Of a stretch of DNA of 64,000 nucleotides, positions 1 through 10,035 are shown in pieces. How positions within the stretch are numbered: the first letter of the stretch is position 1; each line of letters opens with the position of its first letter. Origin of the DNA: Trypanosoma brucei gambiense DAL972 (taxonomy: Eukaryota; Euglenozoa; Kinetoplastea; Trypanosomatida; Trypanosomatidae); contig NC_026741.1 in NCBI RefSeq assembly GCF_000210295.1, positions 1,488,001 to 1,552,000 of the forward strand. The letters are read 5' to 3'. The notes under the pieces were generated by a model that worked only from the letters and a program-made list of their open reading frames with translations, made no database searches and was not told the DNA's origin. A program made the translations under genes and the position numbers.

Positions 1-212
1 AGAAAAAGGTCAGTAGTTTTTTTTTGTAGCGATAACCCCCGCAGGTTTAAGAGGGGGTATATAATATAAGAACAAAACGGAAGTCGTGCAAATTGGGTGG
101 TGTGTTTGCCTTCTGTCAGAAAGGTAACTGAGCAGAAAACAACTTCTAAAAGAAGGAGCGGGGAACGAACGAGGTGGAAAAGCGCTCAAACAAAATCTAT
201 TCCTCCACGGAA
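1..212 (+). promoter_or_regulatory. 5' spacer and trans-splice acceptor region
   Basis: This is a non-coding leader for the first gene. A T-run at about 17-25 is followed by the AG at 28-29, and a C-run by the AG at 43-44. Either could accept the spliced leader. I see no coding capacity on this strand before the ATG at 213. Confidence 0.5.
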
Positions 213-1649
213 ATGAACACACCACTGCATGCCGCGGCAACGGTGGGCGACATTAGGGCTCTTGTGAGGATAAGCAGGGTTAGCAGCACTAATGTTAACG
301 CCGTGGATGAAGAGGGACGTACGCCCTTGCACATCGCCGCAGAGAAAGGAAATATGGAGTTTGTACGGATGCTGTTCCGGAAATTCAACGGTGTTGACAC
401 AACGATTCTTGACAACAGTAGCAAGACGGCTGTTCAGCGGGCACCGGTTGAACAGCAACAGCAGTTAACACTCCTCCTGTCAGTGGAGGAAGCTAATACA
501 ATTGCACGTGCTAAGGACAATTTAAACGTTAAGAGGGAGAAGGAGGAGGAGGAAAATGTGTACAAGGACCATGACGTGGAAGGCTCTGATATGGTGAACC
601 CGCAGGTACTTCGTAAGATTGTCATCTGCCTTTTGGTGCCGTTTGTTTACCCCCTGTTAAACATGGGGACCATCTTCGTCCTCCAGTACGCTGCCCTGAC
701 ATTCGTCTTCTACTTCGTTGTGGTGGGCTATTTTCTATCGGAATTTACGATCAAGCCGCCGTGGTACCATCACCATCCAAAGAGTAATGAGTTGACGGCC
801 CGTGGTTGCCCTGACTATTGGAACGGTTGCGTTAACGACCCGTTCAAAGACTTGGGGCTGCAGTTCGATAACGTATCTTTCAGTTCTACAGACCAATATG
901 TACTTCGTGGATGGCATGTCCCACCACCGAGTGATAAGCCGCGGGGAATGGGTGTCGTCCTCGTGCATGGCGGTGGTAGGGACCGTCGGGCATGGCTCCG
1001 TCATGTTCCTTTCCTTCACAATGCAGGATACGGATGCTTACTGTTTGATTTCCGCGAGCATGGGCTGAGCGACGGTAACATGCGCGGTTTCACATATGGC
1101 ATGAAAGAGAGGTTTGATGTAGTAGCAGCATGCCACTTCATGCGTTCCGAATGTGGTTACAACCGTATCTGTGCAATGGGGACAAGCGTGGGCGCGTCGT
1201 CAGCGATCATGGCTGCTGCAATTGACAAAACCATTGATATCATAGTGGCGGAGAATGCGATTCTGACCTGTGCAGCACTGCAGGATCAGCAGATCGTTAA
1301 CATTATCGGCGGTTACTTTGCCAGACGAGTGTACAGTACCTTCTTTTTTAACCTCCTTCGTAGAACTGCGTCGTTCTGGCTCAACTACCGTATAGGCAAC
1401 AAGCCCAGCAAGCACTGTCAAGCGCTGCACTGTATTGCAAAAGTGTCTCCACGACCCATCTTACTTATGCATGGTACTGCCGACGAGCTCGTCCCGTGCC
1501 GCCACTCTCAGAAGTTGTTCGAAGAGGCCTCTGAGCCGAAGGAGTTGTACCTCGCAGAGGGGGCGTTCCACTGCGGGTTGCACAACACACATAAGGAGGA
1601 GTACGAGGCGAGGGTTTTGGGCTTCCTCCAGCGGTACGGTGGGGGGTGA
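213..1649 (+). CDS. Ankyrin-repeat, membrane-anchored alpha/beta hydrolase
   Basis: Predicted 478-aa serine hydrolase fused to an N-terminal ankyrin segment. Residues 2-55 carry two ankyrin-like units (TPLHAAA and TPLHIAAEKGN). A charged linker follows, then a hydrophobic stretch at about 133-175 that should form one or two membrane spans. The rest is an alpha/beta hydrolase related to the ABHD12/13/17 and Bem46 group: an HGGG oxyanion-type motif, nucleophile elbow G-T-S-V-G with Ser325, Asp424 in HGTADE, and His453 in GAFHCGL. These form a complete catalytic triad, so the enzyme is probably active on a lipid or thioester; the substrate is unknown. The frame extends upstream to 174 only through a GTG, so the ATG at 213 is chosen. 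The ankyrin part is short and could be a partner-binding cap. Confidence 0.85.
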   Translation: MNTPLHAAATVGDIRALVRISRVSSTNVNAVDEEGRTPLHIAAEKGNMEFVRMLFRKFNGVDTTILDNSSKTAVQRAPVEQQQQLTLLLSVEEANTIARAKDNLNVKREKEEEENVYKDHDVEGSDMVNPQVLRKIVICLLVPFVYPLLNMGTIFVLQYAALTFVFYFVVVGYFLSEFTIKPPWYHHHPKSNELTARGCPDYWNGCVNDPFKDLGLQFDNVSFSSTDQYVLRGWHVPPPSDKPRGMGVVLVHGGGRDRRAWLRHVPFLHNAGYGCLLFDFREHGLSDGNMRGFTYGMKERFDVVAACHFMRSECGYNRICAMGTSVGASSAIMAAAIDKTIDIIVAENAILTCAALQDQQIVNIIGGYFARRVYSTFFFNLLRRTASFWLNYRIGNKPSKHCQALHCIAKVSPRPILLMHGTADELVPCRHSQKLFEEASEPKELYLAEGAFHCGLHNTHKEEYEARVLGFLQRYGGG

Positions 1650-3035
1650 AGGCCATTCGAGAAAACAGAAGGATCAGGGATGGAAACGAAGGGGTGCAGG
1701 AAGTGAAGCTTGAAAGGGCCGGGAAGAACGGTAAAGACCCGAAATGAATAAATAGAATGAATGGAAAAGGATTGCAGACAAAGAGTAAAGACCTGAGTGC
1801 ACACGTGTCCCCGTGGTGCGTCACTCCCAAGTGCCGCCCCATCACTCGAGTGCACAGAGGGCGAGAAAGCTTCTTGGAAATCTCACATATTACCCCTTCA
1901 GCCTTCGTCTTCTCATCCTCTTTCGCCTTTCTGGAACTCCCTTTATCCTCACCACCGTGTTGTTTGCAGGAAGCTGTGGCTCCCGCCCCCCCCTCCCAAC
2001 TGCAGCTGTAAATGAACGAATTCGCGATCTCATCCTTCCCCCCCCCTCCCTTCTCTCACCCTTCTAAGAAGCATTCAACTCTTATTTAGCCCATTTTGGG
2101 GTGTGTTCCCACAACAATAAAAGACGCCCATTTCTTTTCTCCGCCGTTCGGCGCCCTTTCTTTTAACGACTACCGTTGCTGAAGTTTATACGCATTATGA
2201 ACCCCAGCGCTTTCTTTTTAAGTTTTTTCTACGGTTGATTTTTTTACCCTCGTTACCTTTGCGTCGCGTTACAGTGAGGTCGCAGACACAGGGCGGTCAT
2301 GTGTTGATCCCAGTACAGAAAGGTCAGTCCTAAGGAGGCTTTACCTACCTTTAATCTTACCTCGTATTTTCCTTTTTCCTTTTACGCGCTTCCGTTTTCT
2401 TTGTTTTTGCTTTTCGCGCACACATATATTTATTCGATCTGTGGTTGGGGTGAAGCTGCACCAGGAGCGGTTAATGGGGAATGATGAATGTCGCGAATTA
2501 TATGCGAAGAATTGTGTAAATAGGAGGTGAATAATAGGAATGAAGAAATTGGTGGGACCTTTTGCGCTATAGCGGTAGCGTGCTCAATGTGGGAGGGCTC
2601 GTTGTTGTGTTATTCAATTTGTCGTTAAGAGTACCGTTTCTGGTACCTTTTCTATTTTGCAAAAAAAAAAACACATTGTGTGCGTGTGCGTTGGGGAGCG
2701 AAGCAGTGAACTAGTGGTTGAAAAGTGGGCCGCGTGAACTTCACCCCAACCGTTCTTGCTGTGCCCCCTCGTGCGCCGTATCTTTGTGTCTAGAACACTC
2801 TAGAGCCCGTAATGGCTAAAACACGTCTTTTTCCCTGTCTAACTCTCCTTTCTACCCGCCTCTCTATCTCTCTGTGTGCTTTCCCGTGTTGAGTTTGCTC
2901 GATGTTTAGATTGTAACGCAACAAGCAACAACGCAAACGTTAACCTCTATTCTTTCCGTGTTTGCAACATACAAACATAATCTTAGAATCCCATAGGGGA
3001 TATTTACTTGCGTTGTTCAGGTGACTGAGGTTAGA
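1650..3035. other. Intergenic spacer, 1.4 kb
   Basis: It holds the 3' UTR of the hydrolase and the 5' region of the Elp3 gene. There are long C/T-rich stretches (about 1880-2060 and 2800-2960) and an A-run near 2660. The last pyrimidine tract (2945-2963) is followed by an AG at 2985-2986 that would give a 49-nt leader for the next gene. No convincing ORF, tRNA or snRNA was seen. Confidence 0.7.
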
Positions 3036-5075
3036 ATGCTACACGCTACTGGTAATGGCGCGGTAGGTGACGGTGAAGAGGAGTCTACTGGTTCCTTCAA
3101 ACCTGACATGCAAAAAGTAAATGCAAAATTGCGTAACTTGCCTACGCTGGAACGACTCCTGCAGGAAAAAGATCCCAATGAGTTCACAGATGAGGAAATG
3201 GGCAACGCTCTGAAGTTTGTTGAGGCAATTGCGGGGACTGAGGTGTCGACGACTCAAACCATTGAGCAACAGCTCCGTCAGCTCATGAAAAAATATTCTG
3301 TTGTAATAAAGAAGTCACTGCTTCTCGCTGCATACAGGAAGTGGTTAGCAGAGGACCAACGGCGGACCGGCAACGCCGTGCTGGAGCGTTACTTAATTTC
3401 GAAAGCCCCACGCAGTCAGTCAGGGGTGCTGGTAGTGACTGTCTTTACCTCCGCCTACCCGGAGGGGCAAAAGTTTAGCTGCAAGTGGAATTGCTACTAT
3501 TGTCCCAACGAGCCCGGGCAGCCGCGTAGTTACCTCCTTAACGAACCTGGTGTGCGCCGTGCAAACCGCTTAGAATTCGACCCCTACCGCCAGTTTCAGG
3601 ACCGTGTGAGGTCGCTTGTCGCTATTGGTCACCCAGCGGACAAGGTAGAGCTTTTGGTACTGGGAGGTACGTGGGAAAGCTACCCACTCTCCTACCGTGA
3701 GACTTTCATTAGGGATCTTTTTTACGCCGCTAACACATTGTATGATGATGATGCGAGTAACAGCGACTCTACCGTTACCGAAGAGAGGAAGAGGGGTGCG
3801 ACCGCCGGGGAAAGTGGAAGACCACGGCCTCCACTGGACTTACTGCAGGAGCAACTCCTGAATGAAACAGCCGCTTGTAAGATTATTGGGGTAACCCTTG
3901 AAACGCGGCCCGATACCGTGAATGAGGAAATGTTGCGGCAGCTGCGTCGGTTTGGTTGCACACGCGTACAGCTTGGTGTGCAGCACACAGATGATGCAGT
4001 CCTGCTTGCGGTCAATCGGCAATCCACGAGGGATGAGGCGGTTCACGCCATTAAGTTGCTGAAGGACAGCTGCTTTAAAGTTGATATCCACCTAATGCCA
4101 GACCTTCCGGGGTCTACACCAGAGAATGACAAGAAAATGTTTTCTGACGTTCTATACTCACCCGAGCTACAGGCTGATCAGTGGAAAATTTATCCCTGCC
4201 AAACGACGCCCTTCAGCGTTATCGAAGAGTGGTACAAGGAGGGAAAGTATCAACCCTATGGTCTTACCAATTTGATTGACGTCATTCTCTTTGCTAAACG
4301 GCGCGTTCAACCATGGGTGCGACTCAACCGTGTAGTGCGTGACATTCCGCATGATTACATACTTGGTGGAGTGGACGTGTCAAATCTCCGCCAGCTACTT
4401 GCGGTTCGCCTTGCTGAGGAGGGTTCCCGCTGCCAGTGCATCCGCTGCCGTGAGGTTAAGGGTGATGCAGCAGCTGCTGCAAAGCTTCGAGAGGCTGTGC
4501 TGGTGGAGCGGCGTTATTCGGCAAGTGAAGGAGAAGAAGTGTTTGTCTCCTGTGAATCAGCTGATGGTTTAACGCTTTTTGGTTTCCTGAGAATTCGAAT
4601 TCATATAGAAAACTGGGAAACACCTTTCGAGGAGCTTAAATCGTGCGCGTTAATTCGAGAATTGCATGTGTATGGCAGCCTTGTCCCGGCGCACACAGAG
4701 GCAGACAACGCTAAAGCGCAACACCGCGGGGTAGGTACAAAGCTGTTACAGCGGGCGGAAAGCATAGCTCGGAAAGAAGGATACCACCGCATCGCCGTTA
4801 TTAGCGGTGTAGGGGTGCGCAATTATTATCGTTGCAAAGGTTATGCTCTCTTTACAGGTCCTGAATCCGGAGATTTTCTCATAAAGGAGTTGCAAGATGG
4901 CGAGGAAAGTGAAAAAGCTAAGGTGGATGACCATCAACAGTGTAGCAATGATGCGAACCAGAGGGACTCGACACAGGCTGCTGATGGTGGGGACGCAGCT
5001 GGTTCCGTTATTACAAGCCTGTGGAGCCGCTTAACTTCCTTTTGGCAGGGGCTTAAGCGGCCCCGAGGCCAGTGA
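3036..5075 (+). CDS. ELP3: Elongator Elp3-like radical SAM / GNAT protein
   Basis: A 679-aa Elp3-family protein. Elp3 proteins use a radical S-adenosylmethionine domain plus a GNAT acetyl-CoA domain to modify wobble uridine in tRNA. The radical SAM cysteines are seen at C149, C153 and C156 (CKWNCYYC), followed by PNEPGQPRSY. The GGTWESYPLSYRETFIRDLFYAAN segment region and ETRPD are typical of the family. The GNAT half (about 530-630) contains RELHVYG, GVGTKLL and YYRCKGY. The spacing C-x3-C-x2-C differs from the C-x9-C-x2-C of eukaryotic Elongator Elp3 as I know it, and resembles the Elp3-like group of protists and large DNA viruses. T. brucei is known to have ELP3a and a divergent, nucleolar ELP3b that represses rDNA transcription; this may be ELP3b. 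A 65-residue basic/acidic insert and a C-terminal tail make it longer than the roughly 550 aa usual. The ATG at 3036 is the first after the acceptor. Confidence 0.88.
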   Translation: MLHATGNGAVGDGEEESTGSFKPDMQKVNAKLRNLPTLERLLQEKDPNEFTDEEMGNALKFVEAIAGTEVSTTQTIEQQLRQLMKKYSVVIKKSLLLAAYRKWLAEDQRRTGNAVLERYLISKAPRSQSGVLVVTVFTSAYPEGQKFSCKWNCYYCPNEPGQPRSYLLNEPGVRRANRLEFDPYRQFQDRVRSLVAIGHPADKVELLVLGGTWESYPLSYRETFIRDLFYAANTLYDDDASNSDSTVTEERKRGATAGESGRPRPPLDLLQEQLLNETAACKIIGVTLETRPDTVNEEMLRQLRRFGCTRVQLGVQHTDDAVLLAVNRQSTRDEAVHAIKLLKDSCFKVDIHLMPDLPGSTPENDKKMFSDVLYSPELQADQWKIYPCQTTPFSVIEEWYKEGKYQPYGLTNLIDVILFAKRRVQPWVRLNRVVRDIPHDYILGGVDVSNLRQLLAVRLAEEGSRCQCIRCREVKGDAAAAAKLREAVLVERRYSASEGEEVFVSCESADGLTLFGFLRIRIHIENWETPFEELKSCALIRELHVYGSLVPAHTEADNAKAQHRGVGTKLLQRAESIARKEGYHRIAVISGVGVRNYYRCKGYALFTGPESGDFLIKELQDGEESEKAKVDDHQQCSNDANQRDSTQAADGGDAAGSVITSLWSRLTSFWQGLKRPRGQ

Positions 5076-5866
5076 TATGTGTGACTCCTCCTCCCCCCCC
5101 CCTATATGTTCATTGGGGATGCAGCAATATCCGCAACCAATCATATGGAGGGTGGAGCTGCGGGGGGAAGCGTATCTACAATAGCTAAAGTTCGACTCCT
5201 CTCTGCTTCAAGGGGTCCCATATTTTGCCGTAAGACAATAAGTGGTGTTTTCGCGTACGAGTAAGGTTTTAACTAGTTTGATGAATATTAGTATTGACAG
5301 TGTTCTATCTAATACCCTTCTGCTTTGCCGCGGCACACGATCTCTATATGTGCGCCACGTTTATTTCGGTATCTTCACTCCTTCCCTCCCCCCCCCCCCC
5401 CCAATTCCAAACTTTCCATCTTAGCTCTTGTTGTTGTTGTTGAACTGAAACCATTGGTGGACACCAAAAACAGTTCTTGCTACACGTCACCACCGCACGC
5501 TGTCGCCGGATTAGCAAGAGATATTCCAGCAGTGTTACCCAGGTGCACAATTCGGTTACGGTGTTCAAGCTGGAATTCCTCGGCGTGGGCAGTGCTCTGC
5601 CTGAGCAGCAATAAGGTCTAGCGCGACCCCGTGCGTTGGCGTTAATAACAAAGTAGTAGGTCCGCTGACGTAGAGGTGACTCACATAGCTGGATAGGATT
5701 TAATTCTTTGGCCAACCTGTTCTGTGTAATATACTTCTGACCATAGCGGACGAAGGAGGAAGTGCTCATATCTTTTCTCTAAGGAAAAGGCGTGACCAGG
5801 CTTCGATACAGCGAAACGCAAACGTACAAACATATATACCGGTGAAGTGTGTCCCATCTCAGAAGC
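5076..5866. other. Intergenic spacer, 0.8 kb
   Basis: It holds C-runs at about 5090-5102 and 5387-5402, and short AT-rich patches. An antisense frame of about 140 codons covers 5344-5769, but it is low-complexity, opposes the unit and is not called. No RNA gene was recognised. Confidence 0.65.
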
Positions 5867-6397
5867 ATGGACGTCAACTGTACATTGATTGAGTGCCTGG
5901 ACGCGAAGGACAACAAGCGTGTTCTTTTTAACTTCCTCATTCTTGACGCCCCATCACCGAGTAGCCTACCAGCATATCTGAAAACACTGCAACGGCGGCA
6001 GGTGCGTCACCTTGTACGTGTGTGTGGTCCGACATACGACGCCACCCTCGTCGAGAAAAATGGCATTGAGGTGCACAGCTGGCCCTTCGACGACGGTGCG
6101 CCGCCCCCGCGTGGGGTGTTGGAATCCTGGTTCCGTTTGCTGGACACCGAAAAGGCCCATCTTGATTCCGGCGACATCAAACAGCCGGCCACTATCGCAA
6201 TCCATTGCGTCGCTGGACTCGGCCGGGCCCCGATCCTCGTTGCTGTGGCGCTTGTGGAGTACGGCGGCTTAGCTCCACTTGACACCATAACGCTCATTCG
6301 TGAGCGGAGGCGTGGGGCGATCAACCAAACGCAGATGCACTGGCTTGTAAAGTACAAGAGACGTGGTGGTAATGGGGGAGGTTGCGCCATCATGTAA
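5867..6397 (+). CDS. PRL/PTP4A-type protein tyrosine phosphatase, prenylated
   Basis: A 176-aa dual-specificity phosphatase of the PRL (PTP4A) class. The P-loop HCVAGLGRAP places the catalytic cysteine at C114 and arginine at R120. PRL enzymes have Ala rather than Ser/Thr after the P-loop arginine, as here. The general acid lies in WPFDDG (D75 or D76). The C-terminus is CAIM, a CAAX box with Cys173, so farnesylation and membrane attachment are expected. The size matches human PRLs (about 170 aa). The upstream in-frame GTG at 5849 is rejected in favour of the ATG at 5867. Family knowledge links PRLs to magnesium-transporter binding and growth signalling; that role in this organism is inference. 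Confidence 0.93.
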   Translation: MDVNCTLIECLDAKDNKRVLFNFLILDAPSPSSLPAYLKTLQRRQVRHLVRVCGPTYDATLVEKNGIEVHSWPFDDGAPPPRGVLESWFRLLDTEKAHLDSGDIKQPATIAIHCVAGLGRAPILVAVALVEYGGLAPLDTITLIRERRRGAINQTQMHWLVKYKRRGGNGGGCAIM

Positions 6398-8292
6398 ACC
6401 TCTGCTGAGAGACTAAGTGATGGTGTTCTAATCTGTTTATTATCAATCGATCCGCGTACATATATATATGTTGGTGTGTACATAAAGGTGAATAGGAAAA
6501 TGGAAGTTAAGTAATTTATTACAAGTGATGGGTAGGGGACTGCATCCAATGCACGCGTAGGTACGCATACTCACGCTCACATATGTAGAGGGAAAAAAAC
6601 AAAAAAAGAGGCGGAGGAACATGGGCATGCGCGACAGTGGTGAAAATGAATGGAGAGGATCGACCTCAAGGACGATCGAAAAGGGAACGCGTTATAAAAG
6701 GTGTTGCGAACCTTTGCAGGGAGTAGTTGTGAACTTCGGTTTTCACTTTGAGTCAATTAGTTCGGCTTTTTTTTGTCGGGTTGCCGTCACCCCTGTATGA
6801 GGGTGGTTGCAATATGAAGGTGGTAAAGATTTAGTGCATACGGCACTGCTCGGTACAAATTTCTTTCCACTATGTGCCTGTGTGTATGAATTGTGTTTTT
6901 TAAAAGCAATATGCACCTCTACGTTACTTTCATTTGGTTGCCCCCCTCCCAACTCTTTCCTCCCTGTACTGTTGTTCAGACACTTGCGAAACGCTTTCAT
7001 TTGCCCATCCCCGCATTCACCCCCCCTTAGTCAAACATCTCGAACCTTTTGTGATCACCTTTCTTTTCTTTTTTTTTCCAATCTACACTACCTGGCACCT
7101 TTAAAGAGTGGGGAAAGGGGGCTTTTCTTCCCTTCTCTCTCCTCCGGTGTCACTTTCTCCTTTTTTTTCTTACGTTTGTTCCGTGCGAATCCCCTCGCAC
7201 GTGGGGCGGACCGTTTGTCTGCTCATATCTTTATTCCTTTCCCCGCCGTCAGAGACGGTGAGCGCATGTGTCGGAACGTGGCGTGCCAACTTGCGTATGA
7301 ATGTTTGGATGGGAATTTCTTCGGTAGAATAATGGAAGAGAATGTTCTAGAGGGAAGTGTGCACCCAAACACTACCTTCCGCTGAATATGAAGCGGAATG
7401 GGCTTATGTCGAAGAGGGCGAGAGTGTAGGGGTGAGTGAAAGCGAGAGTATTTTTCAATCAAACCATTTAGGAAAGCGGTGTGCGATTAAAAGTGCGATT
7501 GACTGAGGGAAAAAATGGGGGAGGGAATGGGGTTGAAGGATACATTAATAACAAGAGAACGCAAAGGATATCAAATGGGATGAATGGTGGAGGTTATACT
7601 TGTGAAGTCATCGAAACTGTGTGGAGAAAAGAAAACTGATAAGGAGAGGAAACGACAGAATCAGATGATACTGAATGCGAGAAGAGTGAAAAGGACAGGG
7701 GAACAAAGAGAAATGTGCGAGATTATCTCAAATTGGACTGAGATTACACGACAGAGAAGAGGAAAAAGATAGTTTTGGTTTTCAGTTGGCTCAAGGGGCA
7801 TTGGCGGAAACAGAAACAGAAACTCTTGTGGCTGTGGCTGCGGGTCCCGCTACAACTTCTGTCTCTTTCGGGGTACACCACTCCGTTTCCTCCAGTCACC
7901 TTTTGCTTTCATTTAATAAAACAGTCAAACAGTGGAGGCCTTGTGTATCGTGTTTATTTGCGGCCAACATTGCTTCCATTACCGTGAACCCTCCTTCCTT
8001 TCCCCTTCTACTCCCTCCCTCCCTCCCGTTGTCCGTTTTGTGTCTGTTCTTTCAATTTTACTGCAACCTGGGCTAACGTTACTATAATTTACCCAGTCCT
8101 ACTCCCCGCACCCTGACTTTCCTCGCCTACCCATATAAGGCGTTTTTCGTTCTCTCCCCTCCTCCTTTGCGTCTGTAGCTGCATCATCACTATATTTGTG
8201 TCCTCACGCTTGCCACCTTGTCCATTGTTACTTGTCACTTTTCTCCCCTAAACCACCAGTCGCTGTTTTTTTTTTGTTTTTGCGGTGTAGTA
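6398..8292. other. Intergenic spacer, 1.9 kb
   Basis: A long spacer with a purine-rich stretch (about 7390-7770) followed by a pyrimidine-rich stretch (about 7975-8290). Frames of 60-190 codons exist (for example 6807-7385) but start at non-ATG codons and are dominated by F, S, L and P from pyrimidine tracts. I see no reliable gene. It probably holds a long 3' UTR of the phosphatase mRNA and the acceptor for the next gene. Confidence 0.6.
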
Positions 8293-8769
8293 ATGAAACA
8301 CAAAGATGCTCGCGGTGGTTCGACACCGTACTTTGCCATAACGAATAACAAGACAGGCGAAGTGTTGTTGGAGGTAGCGGGGCCGCTTCCACCCACCGCG
8401 GCGTCTCCTCCCCCCGTGGAAGAGGAGTGCTGTGGTCTTTTCAACGATGCCCTTATCTTCATAACAGAGGTTCAGACGAGGAGCTACGATTTGTTCGGTC
8501 GCATTGTGGCAAAACCGACTGAGTCCCATTCAACCTCCAGCGCCTCGGCGGGCGCCGCTAAACCGCGGGATCGCTTCATGGAGGCGATAATTCCCGAGGA
8601 GGCAACAAATTCAAGTGTAATAAATTCGGCGGAGTGGGAAGTTGATGGTGAGGATGACGGTGTTAATGGCGAATGCGACCAGTTTAGCACAAATAGCGGT
8701 GACGCCGGCACTGGGGTTGATGGTAACATCTTTGCAGTCGGCCCGCCGCCAAAAAGAGTGAAGAAGTGA
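8293..8769 (+). CDS. Small conserved-type hypothetical protein with C-terminal basic motif
   Basis: A 158-aa protein that I do not recognise. Residues 1-75 look folded (PYFAITNNKTGEVLLEV; LFNDALIFITEVQTRSYDLF). The second half is acidic and probably disordered. It ends in PPPKRVKK, which would serve as a nuclear localisation signal. An ATG at 8293 follows a long T-run and a TAG at 8288-8290 that could be the splice acceptor, supporting this start. Codon use and GC match neighbouring real genes. It might be a small nuclear factor, but nothing shows which. Confidence 0.7.
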   Translation: MKHKDARGGSTPYFAITNNKTGEVLLEVAGPLPPTAASPPPVEEECCGLFNDALIFITEVQTRSYDLFGRIVAKPTESHSTSSASAGAAKPRDRFMEAIIPEEATNSSVINSAEWEVDGEDDGVNGECDQFSTNSGDAGTGVDGNIFAVGPPPKRVKK

Positions 8770-9177
8770 TTGAGTCTGCAGAAGCCTCTGAGGTAAGTGG
8801 TGAGTGACATGCAGATTTTTTTTTTGTGAGGTACGTACGCTGCAGATGCGCTGAGGACAATATCATCGCCTTCTTCTTTTTGGTATGCGGAGGAGGGTCA
8901 CTCAAGTTGAGGTTCATGCGAAGGGGAATGAAAATGTGTGCATGTGGAAACTTCTCTTTCTTGCTCATGCGTGTCTGTAAACTATTACAGCGATGACCGT
9001 ACTCTTGCTGATTGCTCAGCAACGTCGGTAGTGGGCACCTTGTTCCTCTGATATCATCCGCTAGTTTGTGAATGTTGCGCAGTGTGCCCACCCGATGCGT
9101 CACTTAGCTCCTCTTTTTCTATGCACGCCCTTGTACATTTTGGAAATGAAGGATGGTTAGTTTCCACCTGCACTTGG
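8770..9177. other. Intergenic spacer, 0.4 kb
   Basis: It contains a T-run at 8818-8825 and a pyrimidine tract at about 9106-9120. The AGs after that tract (near 9150 and 9159) are likely acceptors for the carrier gene. Nothing else was seen. Confidence 0.6.
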
Positions 9178-10035
9178 ATGACTGAGGAGTATGTCCACAC
9201 GGTTGTAGCGGGTACAATATCTGGCGCGGCTGGTGTATTGTTAGAGTACCCACTCGACACCATAAAGGTTCGGCTGCAAATGGGTGGTGGTCGTTACACC
9301 GGGTACTTCAATTGTGCATCGCGCATGATACAAGAGGAGGGTACACTTTCTTTGTACAGTGGAGTCTCCACACGCATTGTGGGCTCTGCCTTCGAGCACG
9401 CCGTTGTGTTCTCCTCGTATAAGTGGACGCTTAGAGCTGTCGGGACAGATGAACAGCATCCAAGAGTGTGGCAGATCGCACTTGGCGGAGTTGGTGGTGG
9501 GGCCATGTCTACTGTTTTGCTCACACCACTAGAACTTGTCAAGTGCCGTATGCAGGTGGCAAACGTGCAACCCGGTGCAAAGTGGCGAAACGGCAGCGTC
9601 GCCGACTGCGCTGCAAGTATTGTGCGTGAGGGTGGGCTAACGGCACTTTACAAAGGTGGGCTTGCGATGTTGGCAAGGGAAATCCCGGGAACGGCAGCAT
9701 ATTGCGGCACGTATGATAAACTGAAAGAGTTTCTCACACCAGAAGGGGGTTCAACCGCAAATTTGTCGATTTGGAGTTTAATGTTTGCCGGTGGATGTAG
9801 TGGTGTTGCCTTTTGGACCATATTTTTCCCTGCTGATGTGGCCAAGACGAGGATGCAAGTGGACCCCGCTTTCGCTAAAGTGGGATTCTTGGAGGCCCTT
9901 CGCCGCATATACATAGAAGGGGGCATGCGACTGCTCTACCGGGGCTGGACGGGCACAGCTGTGCGTGCATTTCCGTCTAATGCGCTAATATTTGCGGTGT
10001 TTGATTTAACCATGTACGCCCTCACCAGGGATTAG
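9178..10035 (+). CDS. Mitochondrial carrier family (SLC25) protein
   Basis: A 285-aa inner-membrane transporter with the three-fold carrier repeat. The signature P-x-[DE]-x-x-[KR] occurs in PLDTIKVRLQ, PLELVKCRMQ and PADVAKTRMQ, each closing an odd-numbered transmembrane helix. The matrix-loop glycines are present in each repeat (EEGTLSLYSG, EGGLTALYKG and EGGMRLLYRG). The TPLELVKCRMQ and LAREIPGTAAY segments resemble the carnitine/ornithine branch (SLC25A15/A20 type), but the substrate cannot be fixed by eye. Family length is about 290-310 aa, so the protein is complete. Two ATGs are possible. The one at 9121 lies within or before the pyrimidine tract, so 9178 (MTEEYVHTVVAG) is preferred. 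Confidence 0.93.
   Translation: MTEEYVHTVVAGTISGAAGVLLEYPLDTIKVRLQMGGGRYTGYFNCASRMIQEEGTLSLYSGVSTRIVGSAFEHAVVFSSYKWTLRAVGTDEQHPRVWQIALGGVGGGAMSTVLLTPLELVKCRMQVANVQPGAKWRNGSVADCAASIVREGGLTALYKGGLAMLAREIPGTAAYCGTYDKLKEFLTPEGGSTANLSIWSLMFAGGCSGVAFWTIFFPADVAKTRMQVDPAFAKVGFLEALRRIYIEGGMRLLYRGWTGTAVRAFPSNALIFAVFDLTMYALTRD

Noticed and set aside
5344..5769. 141-codon antisense frame with ATG
   Set aside because: It opposes the only transcription direction seen, has low-complexity Q and G runs from simple repeats, and no family resemblance.
6807..7385. 192-codon open frame after the PRL gene
   Set aside because: It starts at TTG, and its composition (runs of F, S, L, P) reflects pyrimidine tracts rather than a protein.
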